Assembly: GCA_028564705.1 (NCBI GenBank) | Contig: JAPXFQ010002398.1 | Coordinates: 992,001-1,056,000, forward strand | Length of the DNA stretch: 64,000 nt | DNA from: Apricaphanius iberus | Taxonomy: Eukaryota > Chordata > Actinopteri > Cyprinodontiformes > Aphaniidae | Reading direction: 5' to 3' | Shown: in pieces, positions 33,557 through 45,831 of the stretch | Position numbering within the stretch: position 1 is the stretch's first letter | How the letters are laid out: each line of letters begins with the position of its first letter | Notes under the pieces: model-generated | Told to the model about the DNA's origin: nothing | The model's input: the letters and a program-made list of their open reading frames with translations, nothing else | Databases searched by the model: none | Program-made: the position numbers and the translations under genes

Positions 33557-35055
33557 TTAAGGTAACAAGCATGCTGTAAGGTTGTATAAATAACACTTCA
33601 CCTCTACTCATCATCTCGGCTATATGACCATCTGGTTTGCTCAGAGACCTTACTGCAGTGGTTTATTTCCAAACCCCCGTGCTGCTTTGACCATATCTTT
33701 ACATCTATGTGAGGAAATGCATTCTTAAGTCCAGCTTGGAAGTGCTGTGTAAAAGTTAGAGCTGACCAAACATTCTCATAAGTTCTCCTCACCCAACACT
33801 CTTTAATTCAGTCAAACATCTAACACATACATTCAGCTTACTATCAGACAAATTGAATCTCAGCTCTATGTTTGATTGCTTAGGACAGCTAAAAGTAATC
33901 ATATAAATAATAATTAGTTTTGATTAGGCTCGTTTTTCAGAATAAAAGTACATTTCAGAAAAACACCCAGCAACTTTTAAGGTATGAAATTATTTTGATT
34001 AAACCCATTTTTTTCTGTACTAGTCTAAAAATGAAATAATTAATTATAGATGAAAATCTTTGTAACTAACTAAAATAAAAGGCTTGAAGACATCAGCCTG
34101 TGTGTAATTAATCTATATGATGTGTGGTTACCTTGTGCAATGAGTTATTGAAATAAATATATTAATATGAAATAAATATTATTAAATATTATATGAAATA
34201 AATATTATTAAATGTTTGTCTGAATGTACCCTTGCAAAAAATCACTTGCCTGACTGTTCAGGGTTAAAAAGTGCTTTACTTCAACACAAAAATACAATTG
34301 TGCATCGCATCGAGATGATTCATGGTTGGATTTGAACAGTCAGGATCCTGACAGCTGCTGGTGACATAATTTAAACTGTCTGGACTGACTGTAGACATGC
34401 ATTTGCCACTAATGCCAAGAGTATAAAAAGTTGATACTGCTATGCATAAATGGCCCTCTGTTTGAAAGGAGTATGGGTGGCCAATTTCTAGCAGACTGCT
34501 GCGGCAGATGTGGTGTATAAAGGGACGAGTCGGGGCATGTTCGCACATCCGTTCAAGTCAGTCAGGCCTTGCAAAGAGATAACGGGGACATTTCTTTATT
34601 GCTGTTAAAACAGAATAAATATATTTCGCATATCAATATGATTTTGATTTCAGATGTTCTATAGCTGTTAATCTGCTTTGAAGGTTGCTTTATTTGATAT
34701 ATTTTCACTAAGTTAGGCTTTAAAAAAGAGAAAAGCAGGTAAAACTTTATTTACGAGTGAATCACTAAGTTGCCAGCCAGTAGGCTAAAAACTACAGTCT
34801 TCCACTGTAAAGCTTTGTTCAGGGTTTAACCACAGACAAAACCAGTTATTTTTCTTCCTTTAGACTCCTTTAACTAAAACGATAAATGTCTAACCTTTCT
34901 TTTTCTTGTTTCTAATAATATGCTTAGTTTTTTATAAAATAAGTAATTTGGCCCAGCAATAAAAACCAAAATGTAATATTTTTAAAAGTTTTACTTTATA
35001 CAAGGGGTTATTTGTTTTGAGTTTTCTCCATTATGTATTGGGAAAAACGACTCTG
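33557..35055. other. Unassigned 5' flank sequence
   Basis: AT-rich. A short repetition of AATAAATATTATTAAATATTA occurs near 34155-34215. No gene or bounded element recognised. Confidence 0.5.
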
Positions 35056-35357
35056 TTATGCTGCATTCACACCGCCCCAAACGGCAGCATCATTTGCGAC
35101 AAGATTACATGTAAAGTCTATGGTCGAGTAGGTCAGAGGTCCGTCAGGGGCTCTGCGGTGTGTTGTGTATGTTGGCTCTGTCGACTTCACTTGCACAAGG
35201 CAACGTAGCAACGCAAGCAACGCAGTTCAGCAAGCTGAACTTTTGAGGGACCTGACGCAGTTAACGCAGTGCGACAACCAATCAGAGTGTCTCACTGTAG
35301 TGATGTCACTATACACGTATCCTGAATGAAGCGGAATAAGAAAAAACATTTTCAACA

Positions 35358-35487
35358 ATGGAACACAAGCTGATTGTGGCCGTCCGCAATCGTAGAGGAC
35401 TTAATGATCCCTCCTCGTCTTTGTATAGAGACAGGAATGTAAAGGAACTTGCTTGGATAAACATCGCTGAAGAGTTCGGCGTGTCGG
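35358..35487 (+). pseudogene. MADF-domain protein of a Harbinger element, exon 1 only
   Basis: ATG at 35358 reads MEHKLIVAVRNRRGLNDP, then SSSLYRDRNVKELAWINIAEEFGVSG, up to a GTAAGT donor at 35488. This is the first half of a MADF (Myb/SANT-like) fold: the LI-AV start, the LYRD motif and AW-IAEE. Known of the family: Harbinger elements encode such a DNA-binding accessory protein beside the transposase. The following exons are deleted, so no complete protein is possible here. Plus strand, convergent with the transposase remnant. Confidence 0.72.
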
Positions 35488-35526
35488 GTAAGTTATCAAA
35501 TCTTTTCTCAGCGTAGTTATTGCCCC

Positions 35527-35685
35527 TGTCATTAGCTCCTGGAGCAAATGGTTAAACTCCCCGAACTCAGAAAGCATCAGAATAATGGGGTGAACCCACA
35601 AACGGCGCTGATGTAGCCGAAGTCGACGTTGTCTAGCTTTATTTAGCAAATAAAGCCAATCCACTCTCTCGATACTATCCGCCAC
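35527..35685 (-). pseudogene. Harbinger (HARBI1-like) transposase N-terminus
   Basis: Minus-strand frame from ATG 35685 contains RRLWVHPIILMLSEFGEFNHLLQELM, given here as RRLWVHP, then SEFGEFNHLLQELM, the conserved N-terminal block of PIF/Harbinger DDE transposases (W-V-P, EFG-F--L--EL). Similarity ends at about 35527. All catalytic DDE motifs are absent. The open frame runs on to 35401 through sequence belonging to the oppositely oriented MADF intron, so that extension is not meaningful. Confidence 0.7.
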
Positions 35686-36014
35686 AGTTCAGAAAATACA
35701 GCAACATAAGAAGCCCCGCCTACGCGTTCTTTTTTTCCTCAGATGCAAGATATACATGCTTTTTAGGACATGCGTCAAACTTCATACAACAGATGCGGTC
35801 AGAACACAGCATTAGAGTTGAGCTTTATCTGCACAACTACAAAACTATATTTAAAACATAATCCCGGTTACTTTCTTTTATTGCTACAAAATACACACTT
35901 AGAATTCTGCACATAAGATTATGATAGTCTTGTAAGAAATTATTTAAAATGTATAGTCGTTGTAAAATGTTTGTGATTAGCTTTTGAATTAGCTTTATCT
36001 GATTTAGTTTTAAA

Positions 36015-38447
36015 CACTTACTGTATCAGGTAATTATAATAATGGATTTCAATATTCACATGGACATTGAAAGTGATAGCCTAACTGCAGCCTTTAATAT
36101 TATATTAGACTCAACTGGCTTTACTCAGAAAGTTAAATGGACCCACAAACTCGGCTCAACACACTTTAGATATTGTACTGACATATAACATTGAGTGTGA
36201 TGAATTAATAGTCCTCCCACATAACCCAGTCCTATCTGACCATATTTGATAACCTTTGAATTTGCTTTACCCAACGTTCCAAAATCTGAAAGGAAATGTA
36301 ATTAGAGTAGAACTTTATCAGACATTGCTGTAACAAGTTTTAAAGAATCTGTTCTATTCTCGCTTCCCTAACGGTCTCAGAATACCACAGTGGATTGCAG
36401 TAATTCCAACACTTACCCTTCAGAAATTGATGGTCTGGTTCAAAGTATTACTTCCTGACTGTGTTAGGCGCCAGACAGTGTAGCCCCCTTAAAAAAGAAG
36501 TTTATCAGCCATAGGACGTTGGCTCCCTGGTTTAGTGCAGAGTTGCGTACTTTAAAGCAGAATACTAGGAAACTGGAGAGAAAATGGCGCTCTACACACT
36601 TCAATTATTCCTTTCTAACCTGGAAAAATAGTCTACTACTTTATAATAACACGCTTCGACAAGGTAGAACAGCATATTTCTCGTCATTAATAGAGGTAAA
36701 TAAAAACAATCCTAGGTTTCTTTTTAGTACAGTCGCCAAACTTACAGAGTAATAGCTCTGTTGATCCAACTATTCCTCCTCTCAGTAGTGATGACTTTAT
36801 GGGATTCTTGATAAATAAAATAAATTCTATTAAAAATAAAATCATTGGCATTCTCCTAAACATGGTTAACTATCTTTAAGTAAATGAGGCAGTATCAGAG
36901 AGAACTGTAGAGCCATGTTTATGTCTGTACCGTTTTGATTCTGTTGAGCTTTCAGAATTATCACAAATATTAGCTTCATCTAAACCCTCAACTTGTATGT
37001 TAGACCCAATACCAACCAATTATCTAAGGAAGTGTTCCCTCTGGTTACTGGCCCTATTGTAGACATGATGAATGTATCTTTAATAAATGGATATGTGCCT
37101 CAGGAATTTAAGATTGCTGTAATAAAATCTTTACTTACGAAACCCTCCCTCGATTAAAATGACTTGGCTAACTACACACCTATATCTAACCTTCCTTTCT
37201 AACCTAAAATTCTTGAGAAAATAATTGCCAATCAAGTATGTGGGCATTTAAACAGCAACAGCAAGACCTGTTTGAAGAATTTTAGTCAGGTTTTAGAGCT
37301 CATCATAGCACTGAAACAGCACTGGTAAAAGTTACTAATGATATTCTAATGGCCTCAGATAATGGATTTGTGACTGTTCTGGTCTTGTTAGATCTCAGTG
37401 CTGCTTTTGACACAGTCGATCATAATATTCTCTTAGAAAGGCTTAAAAATGTTGTAGGGATCAAGGGAACAGCACTAGGCTGGTTTAAATCATATCAATG
37501 ATACATCTTCTTCACACTCAAGGGTTACCTGAGGAGTACCACAGGGTTCCGTCCTGGGACCGATTCTTTTTACTATATATATGCTTCCAATTGGTAAAAT
37601 AATTATACAACATGGAATGAATTTCCACAGTTATGCTGATGATACACAATTATATTTATCCATAAAACCTGATGAAACCAATCAGCTAGGTAGATTACAA
37701 GCATGTCTGGAAGACATGCTTGAACCTGGATGACTCTGAATTTTCTACTTTTAAGTTCAGACAAGACAGAGGTTGTTGTCTTTGGACCAGAACCTTTAAA
37801 AGGAAACTGATAAATCAATCACTTAATCTGGATGGCATTAAATTGGCCTCTGGTAATAATGTAAAGAACCTTGGTGTAATTTTTGACCAAGACATGACAT
37901 TTAAATCTCATATTAAACAGGTTTCTGAGATTTATTTTTTTCTGCTGTTATTGCGATTGTTAGCCCAGTTTTCTCTCAGTATTTTCTCCCCATAGAAGCT
38001 CTACCCGGTCTGGTACCCTGCTCAACTATAATGCCCCCTGCTGGATGGGGAGCATCGGTCCAGATGATGCTCAAAGTCACCGAGCATCCTCCATGCTGTC
38101 TCTTCTCTGTCTTCTCAGACCCCCAGACAGTCGTGGCAGATGACCGCTTGTACTGAGCCAGGTTCTGCCAGAGGGTTCTTCCTGTTAAAGGGGAGTGTTT
38201 CCTCTCCACTGTCACTACATGCTTGCTCAGTATGAGGGATTGCTGAGTAAGGGCTGTGCTTGGAGTCTGCATGAACCGGGCACAACCTCATGTCAATGAC
38301 TCAATGAAATCTGCTGGGATTCCTTACATAGAAACTTTTAACTGATTGGAATGTTTGTATAATTGTATTGAAATGGCTTTTTTGTAAAGTGCCTTGAGAT
38401 GACATTTGATGTGAATTGGCGCTTATAAATAAAAGTGAATTGAATTG
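36015..38447 (+). mobile_element. Degenerate L2-like LINE (endonuclease part to 3' tail)
   Basis: Broken plus-strand frames in order: endonuclease end (MDFNIHMDIESDSLTAAF; NPVLSDH) at 36040-36250; linker APWFSAELRTLKQNTRKLE at 36520; reverse transcriptase motif A ([19 protein letters not shown]) near 37390; motif B ([13 protein letters not shown]) near 37540; motif C ([11 protein letters not shown]) near 37630; NLGVIFDQDMTFKSHI near 37870. The C-terminal domain is deleted just before the 3' UTR (37990 on). The tail ends TGCCTTGAGATGACATTTG and AATTGAATTGAA. Many stops and frameshifts; 5'-truncated. Confidence 0.88.
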
Positions 38448-41400
38448 AATGGAAATAAATCTATCCTCTGTTGCTTAAGTATGGTTTCATAAATTTAATA
38501 ATGACTTACAGTGTTGTATACCATGGATATGGACATTTTAATTTTGAATGGTTTTCCTGAAAAGCTACATAGGTGCTTGGCCTTACCAGCAGTTAGCTGA
38601 TCTACAAATTCACAGCAGTAAGACATGTAGATAACTCATCAAGGTAAGAGAAATGTTAAAACATTTAGCTATCTCTTTAAGAATGATGCCATGAAAAGTG
38701 GTGGTAGCATCATGCAGTGTGAAAAATATTAACTTCTAGGGAGGAAAAAAATGCAACTGTTTTGAATCTGAGTTCTATTGTTTGTCCAAGCTCTTAAAAG
38801 TGATTAGTTTAACTGGATTTAACAAAAGCCTTTAAAATGTTCCAGTGATTAATCATCTCAGGAAATGTGTTATAAATCATAAATGTTTTTTCATGTTTTA
38901 ATCATAAAACATGCGTTATTTATCAAGACACGGCAAACCTTGTTTAGGTAACCTTTTTGTGTGTGATATTGTGTGCAGCAGCTGATGTAAATGTACAAAT
39001 TCACATTTTGTGAGCTTTAATAATGTAACAAAGTTTGCTAAATAATTTCTCAGAAGCAATGTCGTCAAAGTGATGAAACAAGACATCATTTCATCTAAAA
39101 AAGCAATCAGAAAAATTAACTTTGGGAAAAAGGCTTGATCATCTTCCTCTCTTTTTCCTCTTTCCCACTAATCAAAGCTGCCATGTTTAGGGCCATACCT
39201 TTAACAAAACCCACCTCACATCCAGGACAGAGAGTTCCTAAAGGAACGTTGCCCAAAACATAGCTAAGGGAAGGAAAATTGGCCATTGTATTGCAGTTGT
39301 ATTATTTCCTTAGTGTTTCAAACGGGGATTAATGTATCCTGGTGTTGCTGTATTGTTCGTATTAGCGACTGATAATGACTTTAAAGCTGAATTGTGGATT
39401 ATGTTTTCCAATGTGAGGAAATGTAGGCGAGGGTCCCTGGCTCCTGTTTTCCTGCAGTCGCAAGGTTATGGGAAGCAGATAGTCTGGGGGCAAAAGGGGT
39501 CTTATTGGGAAAGTTTGGAAAAACTCAAATTAACTGGCTGGATTTCTACAGGTCAGTCCTTACCTACTAAAGTCTAGGAAAAAAGATCTAAAATGATTAC
39601 TTCCATTTATTTATCCCACAGTTTGTGTGCTAAGATAAATCACATCACCATCCATCCATTGTCTATACCTGCTTGTCCTTGCAGGATTGGGGGGGGTGCT
39701 TGTTAATAACAACACTGCCCACACTCGCTCTTGAAGTATTTAACCTGGAATTTTTTTTTCTACTTTACATTTATTTGGTACCTTTGTTGTACTTTTAGCA
39801 CAGTATGATATATGTATTTAGCATGCTATGATATGTATATATTATGCAACAGTTTATTTATTTATTTTGTCTTCTTGTATTTTTGAGTGTTTTACTGACA
39901 TATTGTATAGCGTCCAAATGAAACTGAATTGTTTGACCTAAACAGACTTGTCACCACTATTCTTTCAAAGTTTTCTATCCGACAAGAGCACAATGAAAAA
40001 GTAAAATTAAATGTGCCAGCTTATTAAAATGCATATCTGGAATGGACCTCTTTGTTGATATACATTAAATTAGTGCCTCTAGCTACTGAATGCCATGCAA
40101 CAACATGCATTTGCCACGTTTCTGTTTGTTGCAGCTGCTTCCCAGTATTGTGGCAGCCCGGTTACCGAGCACAATGCACAGACAGCTAGACGCAGCGGGT
40201 CAGCGGCTGCCTGGCCTCGAGTGGAGAGTCGTGGGAGGTCCAGAGACCCTGGTTCTGTTTTTGGACACATAATCACAAACAGGAAGTTGCTGCAAACCAG
40301 TCACACAGCACCACTTCCTCCTTTTGTTTACCGGGTGGGGTGGGGGGGTCGGGGTAAAGTTTTGCCACTGATTTGTTGCCCCAACTTCACTTTACCCAAG
40401 TTCTTAAAACTCTTTGTTCCCCAACTTAAAATTATCTTTGACAATAACTCTTCTATTTTCCTCCAACATGTGGAACTGGGTGACATATTGTCTGGAGAAA
40501 ATCTGGATCAGCGCTTTACTGTCTCAGTTCTTACATTTCTGCTAGTAAAAACAAGACGTCTATTTTCTGGTATAAAACTTTTGTCATTTCTTATGTCTCA
40601 GATTTCATTTTAAAATAAGTAAAACATTTTTGCAAACTTTTTAAAGTCTTCTGTTTTTGGTTATTTTATTTAGTTTGTGGTTTTAACACTACTGTACAGC
40701 AGTGTTTGTGAGTTATAACTGTTAAAAAGAAAGGAAATTGCTATTTTAGTCCCAAACTACTTGGTTTTGTGTTTAAACTCTAAAACCCAATTTCAGATAA
40801 TTTTGTTTTTGTTTACTTTTTTGCAAAAAACCCCTGAAACTTTTCTTTTGAGTGCACACATTCAAGGAAGCTCATCCCTAAGATCAGTTTATTTGATTCC
40901 CAGGAGCCCTCTCTAGAAACTGCAAAAAACATTTAACACAAAAAATAGTTTATAGCACCACAGCAAAGATTCTTTTCTGCAAGTAATGGATTTATAATTT
41001 TGCTAATTAGTTCAATCCACCGTTTCCAGGCAGCGAACTGCATTCCACTGCTCCCTAAATATTAGATAATTACAGCAGAGGGCTATCCCTCTCTCTGCAT
41101 ACTGCTCTGTGTTAACTTTCTGGGCTCCATCTGAAGTGAAGCCATCATACTGTTTGCATTGTGTAAAGTCTTAGCCATCATGCAAAATTCCTATTTTGGG
41201 AGGAGCGTGTAGTTTAATGGAAAGAGTAATATCAGAAGCTATGTTTTTAGGATGAAAAGGCTTCCCAATGGGATTAAGTGTTACTTAAAATGTTGTCTTC
41301 CCAAAATTAATGCAGTTGGAGGAAAACTGCAGTGTGTGAAGGAGTTTGAGAAGTATGTGGCCTTTTCCTTATGTGGATTTTCCCAAGGGAGTATAATCCC

Positions 41401-42640
41401 ACTTTGCCTCAACTGGCTCCTCAGTCATTCATACCCCCTCTCTCAGTACTCTGTTTTACCTTTGGTTCTGCCTCTGCCATATTCATGTAATTTACTTTCT
41501 TCTGCTTTATTCCTTCTCTTCTCTTTCCAGGACTGCTTTACACGCCAAGCTTTCATGCCATGTGCCTGAGATCCAAAGGGCATTTTCCCAAGTTTGAAAC
41601 AGTTTTCTATTCTTATTAATTGCATATCTTCTTATTAAATATACAAACCAGACTGCAGATATAAATCACATATAATTATTTTGCTAAACATTTGCCAGAA
41701 ATGTGCCTTTTCTGAATACACCCACCAAAAACCCCAGTGTTGATTACTGATGGCCTCATTCGGTTTATTCGCTACGAAAGAAGGAAAGAAGTGAGTTACA
41801 TTGAACAGCTATACAGTGCATTCAGGGATGCCAACATTGACATGGTGAACTCACCAAATGGCATCATATTCTCCAACCCTGAATCACTTCCTGCTGAATA
41901 AAAAACACCACCTAACTTTTATTGTTAGGTGTGTCACTTTCTCCCAGTCACAGCCCATTTAACTTCAGTTCTGGCATTTCCCACTTTTTTTTATGCCGTT
42001 AAAAGAGTCCTGGCTTATCCTGGATTAATTTTTTAGACATTAAACAGACAGAAGAAATGGAGCAAACAAACGGTAAAAGGAGAACATGAGAAACCTACTT
42101 TTCTTGGAAGTCTGAGTATGAATCTTCGAACCACGCCAGGGGGAGAATTGATCAGTTGGGAGGAGACAGAAACTTGAAAAAGAGACCCAAGAATAGGCAA
42201 TATTGAAGAAATCCCTCCTGGGTTTACTGCATTAGCATCTTACAGTCAAGTTTTCTCCTGATTCTGAAAGAAGTGCTCTACAGCCTTTAAATATAGCTTT
42301 ATCCACAGGGAATGATAAGAAAAGATGGAAGTTTACCAATGCAGGAAATCAAAATATCAATGAGATGAATCCACCTCCAAAAAATGTAGAGGAGGGTTCT
42401 TTGATTTTTACATTTTCTAACACAGAACTGTCGAGTCGTATTTGAAAACAAACTAAAACTTAGTGCAAACAAAAATACACATATATCACATACACATACA
42501 CATATATCAGTAGATTTAGAATTTTAGAAAATTAAAACAACAGCAGAAGCTTTTTGTGGCCATCACAACCTTCTGGTATAATTTGACCACTCCTCTTACA
42601 GGAATTAGTAGATCTGATTTCAAGTGGTTGAGCTGGTTCA
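38448..42640. other. Unassigned 5' flank sequence with a few short signals
   Basis: No host gene. 39649-39702 resembles the minus-strand 3' tail of a LINE/SINE (CCATCCATTGTCTATACC). 40275-40332 has clustered ETS and FOX motifs (see findings). A 172-codon open frame at 40095-40613 has no similarity I recognise and is not called as a gene. Confidence 0.5.
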
Positions 42641-42644
42641 TTGT

Positions 42645-42779
42645 CCTGTGTCTCTATGATGGATTGGCGACGTGTCCAAGGTGTAAATTGCCTCTTTGCC
42701 AATGATAGCTGCAATTAGGCACCAGGCCCCACACAACCGTGTAAGAAAAAGTAGGGATAGACAATGGATAGAAAGATGG
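42645..42779 (+). mobile_element. LINE/SINE 3' tail fragment
   Basis: ATGATGGATTGGCGACGTGTC, split here as ATGATGGATTGGCG and ACGTGTCCAAGGTGTAA, then GATAGCTGCAATTAGGCACC and GATAGACAATGGATAG resemble the well-known fish repeat tail TGGACTGGCGACCTGTCCAG to ATGGATGG. Decayed and without coding sequence. Confidence 0.6.
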
Positions 42780-42989
42780 CTTCAGTTTGTTGATTTCCCG
42801 ACACACACCCCACTTTTATTTACAGTCAATATATTTTTCCCAAAAGTTGCGAGGAGCCCTTCCAGAAGCTTAATATTCCTTTGCTTTGTTTATCTCAAAA
42901 CCAGCCTTGATGTGTGTTTGGTATAAATTTCCAGTCTTCAAGATTCATTTATGTAACTACTGATTGAGTTGAGGTTGAGTGTATTACAC

Positions 42990-43335
42990 CATCCAGCATG
43001 CAACACAACAATACCAGGGGGAGAGGAGCAACCCTAGACCCAGACAACTATTCTGACTGCTATGGTGCTGGAAAGGACACATAAAAAATGTAAAAGTATG
43101 ACAGTATCACCACCATTTTTACAGTGGAGCAAATTTGAAAAGCTCACCTAGATGCTTTGATACTTGTCTGTGGTCATTTTGGGAGCGAATAGCTCAATCT
43201 TTGTCTCATCTGAGCATAAAACTTTTTTAATGAGACATTTGGATTGTCCATGTAGGTTGCTGCAGGTTATATTCAAGCTTCAAAGTCTCGGTTTGAAATA
43301 GGGGCTTCAGTTCTTGGTCTGCACCCCTAAAGTTT
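42990..43335 (-). mobile_element. Degenerate Tc1/mariner transposase fragment
   Basis: Minus-strand frame reads SLKKVLCSDETKIELFAPK-like sequence (KVLCSDETKIELFAP near 43180-43235), then HCKNGGDTVIL. This corresponds to the first catalytic Asp block (SDETKIELF) and the KHGGGSIM block of Tc1 transposases. Stops interrupt it. Terminal repeats not found. Confidence 0.65.
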
Positions 43336-43347
43336 ACCATATTTTAA

Positions 43348-43862
43348 AGGAGGGGTATTATGCTTCTTCCAGGCACATAGTACCATTCTAGGACACATTC
43401 AAATGAAAATGTTACCCTAAATCATTCTTAAAATCACATGTATATATAAATCCGCTTCAGCTTAAAACAGTATCTTCTGTGTATATGCATCAAACTATTT
43501 GCTTTGTGAGCGTTGGCTTGACGCTGACAAAGCTTGCCGTCTGAATGCACCATTACAATTAGCCTAACCTGACCGCAGCAGCTGCTACTCTACCAGAGCT
43601 GAGTGGGGAGGGGGAAGGCTGCAGGAGCAGCTGCTTGGCTGCTGAGTAAGCTACGTCAGGTGGGGGGAGGAGATGGATGGAAAAGGGGAGATCGGTGGGA
43701 GCAGGTGTTTCAGCACCTCCAATAACTACCAGCAGAGACTCAAAAGTTATTCAAACATAAGTGGATGAGTCAAAGAAACACTTCAGGCATGTTTTTAATG
43801 AGGGACTAACAGGTTATAAGGATGTTACACGTAAAAAAGTCAATCTTGCATAATTCCCCACT
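43348..43862. mobile_element. TTAA-flanked MITE carrying a second MITE end
   Basis: TTAA (43344-43347) then AGGAGGGGTATTATGC; the right end, complemented, is AGTGGGGAATTATGC, followed by TTAA (43863-43866). 515 bp, non-coding. TTAA duplication fits piggyBac or Kolobok. Around 43500-43560 it contains GCTGACAAAGCTTGCCGTCT and GAATGCACC, close to the right end of the Harbinger-like MITE at 45832-46274. Confidence 0.68.
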
Positions 43863-43866
43863 TTAA

Positions 43867-45828
43867 AACTGCTTCACTGTGGAATATCCCAGTTAATAAT
43901 ATCTTTGTGCATTGGTGGTTCCTAATCGTTCTAATTTATTTTCTTTGATTAGAGAAAGGCTTTTTGGGTCATGTGGCTGATATTGCTACTCAACTGATTA
44001 AAACGCTTACTGATTGCTATAGCAAAAGTCTGAGGGTTTTCTCAACTTGCTAAGGGACATTAGTCCAAATATCTGTGTGACTGCATATATATATATATAT
44101 GTTTAGGCATTTTCCATGATTAGATTTTTTAATGCTTTTATTATCTACTATGATTTTTAAGTAAATTTTAAAAATTTGTTGTCATATTTTTGTTAAACTA
44201 ATTAACTGAAAAATTGCTGGGAAAAAACATTGTCACCAAGAAAATCTGTGTACTTTAAAACAGAAGATGTTCTGGCTCATTGGAGGCTGAAAAATAAAGA
44301 AATTATTGGAGCTTTCCCACTTCTGCAAAGTGATCCTTCTCTTAAAAAAATACCTACATGTGCGCAAATACATCAAAACAGAGGAAATGGAAATTTAAGC
44401 TTAGTGAATCCCACCAGATTGCAAGAACCATGATAGGATGCCACCTGTGCAATAGGCCCAGTAGTCGATTTTCTTTTGGTATTAAATGATTCACAGTCAT
44501 CTGTTCGGGGTATTATTAAAAATGTGGAAATGTTAGACTACAAAAATCACAAAGTAGGCTTCCTCGGGGGACAAGTACACAGAGGTATCCAATTTCAAAT
44601 AGAGGAGTGACTCTGAGCCAGGCCTTCTCATCCAACAATAATGTCTGACCTAACAAATGGATTTAGGAAAGGATTGTAGAAAGACTTCTCATAAACACAC
44701 TCATAAACCTTGTGGAAAGCCTTCCTCTGAGGGTTACAGTAATGCTAATATAGCTGCAAAAGGTATGCCAATGTCATATAAGATCCTATGGATTAAGAAC
44801 AGTACGTCACTCAAGTATATTTGTGTGTTAAGGCAGGCAAGTAAAAACTTTTAGCAAATACTCTAATGTAATATTTACTGATTTGCCCTGAACGAACATG
44901 ATGATGAGAACGTTATGTATCTTTGTGACCCCATGGGATTGTGGGTAAATATGTGGTTCAGTCATGGGGATGAAATGGGCCCTGTACAGTTCATAAGCTG
45001 ATATAGTTTAACCAGTTCAAAGTTCACAGGCTGAGGGGGATGTTCTGCCTTTCCCTCATAAGGGACTATTTCTCTGTAAAACACAGACAACTGTGTTCCT
45101 CGTCTTTTCCCACTGTAGAACTTTTTAAGGCAAACATTTGCTGGAAAATAACTAGTTACATGAGACTTTGATGCTTTGAGAGTTTATTATCCTAAGACTG
45201 AATGTCTTCTCAGGGTTATAACAATATAACTGCAAGCCCCAATAATCTCTGTGTGTGTGCTGTTTGTTTGCAACACTAATCGCATAATTGCAGTTCATGG
45301 GCGAGAAGGAAGAGTAAGGATTAAAGCACCTTTGTGTGTTGCTGTGAACAGTGTGGGAGCTCATGCCCCAGTGCCAAACAAAGACAAATGGAACCAGGAG
45401 GAACTGGAATAAAGACCACTTATGAGAATCAGAAATATTTACACATCTCTTGAGAACAAATGACAATGATATTTCTTTTGTAGCCAACTGAAAGATTTTT
45501 GTTTTTTAACCTTGGACAGTTTTTGCCCTTTTCATAGCCAAAGTAGAAGAAAATTAGGCCATTCAGCTGTCGAGTCACTGAAATCAAGCTTGTGCTCTAG
45601 GTGAGAATAAATGCAAGCAACACTAGTGGTGTTAGCCTAGCGCTGGATTTGAAAACGGCTGCGCTAAGCTGCGGTCTGGCACAATTCAGGGTTCAGAACA
45701 GACAAACAGAACCAAGAACTTAACAGAAGCAAAGCAATTTTCAAGGCCTGCGACATGGAAGTGAATTACTGCAGAACTACGACCAACTGCAGTAGCCACA
45801 TGTTGCAACATGACCAAGAAATCATCTC
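43867..45828. other. Unassigned 5' flank sequence
   Basis: AT-rich, with a short AT run at 44084-44101. No gene or bounded transposon recognised. Confidence 0.5.
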
Positions 45829-45831
45829 TTA

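Larger units (their letters stand above)
35059..35811. mobile_element. PIF/Harbinger element, internally deleted
   Basis: Ends TGCTGCATTCACACCGC and, complemented, TGCTGTGTTCTGACCGC. Flanked by TTA on both sides (35056-35058, 35812-35814), the 3-bp duplication of this superfamily. Inside are the first exon of a MADF-domain gene on the plus strand and the N-terminal part of a HARBI1-like transposase on the minus strand, pointing at each other. The middle of the element, with the catalytic region, is missing. 753 bp. Confidence 0.85.

Noticed and set aside
40095..40613. 172-codon open frame on the plus strand
   Set aside because: No domain, motif or similarity recognised, no intron signals that would make it part of a gene, composition like its surroundings. 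Chance frame.
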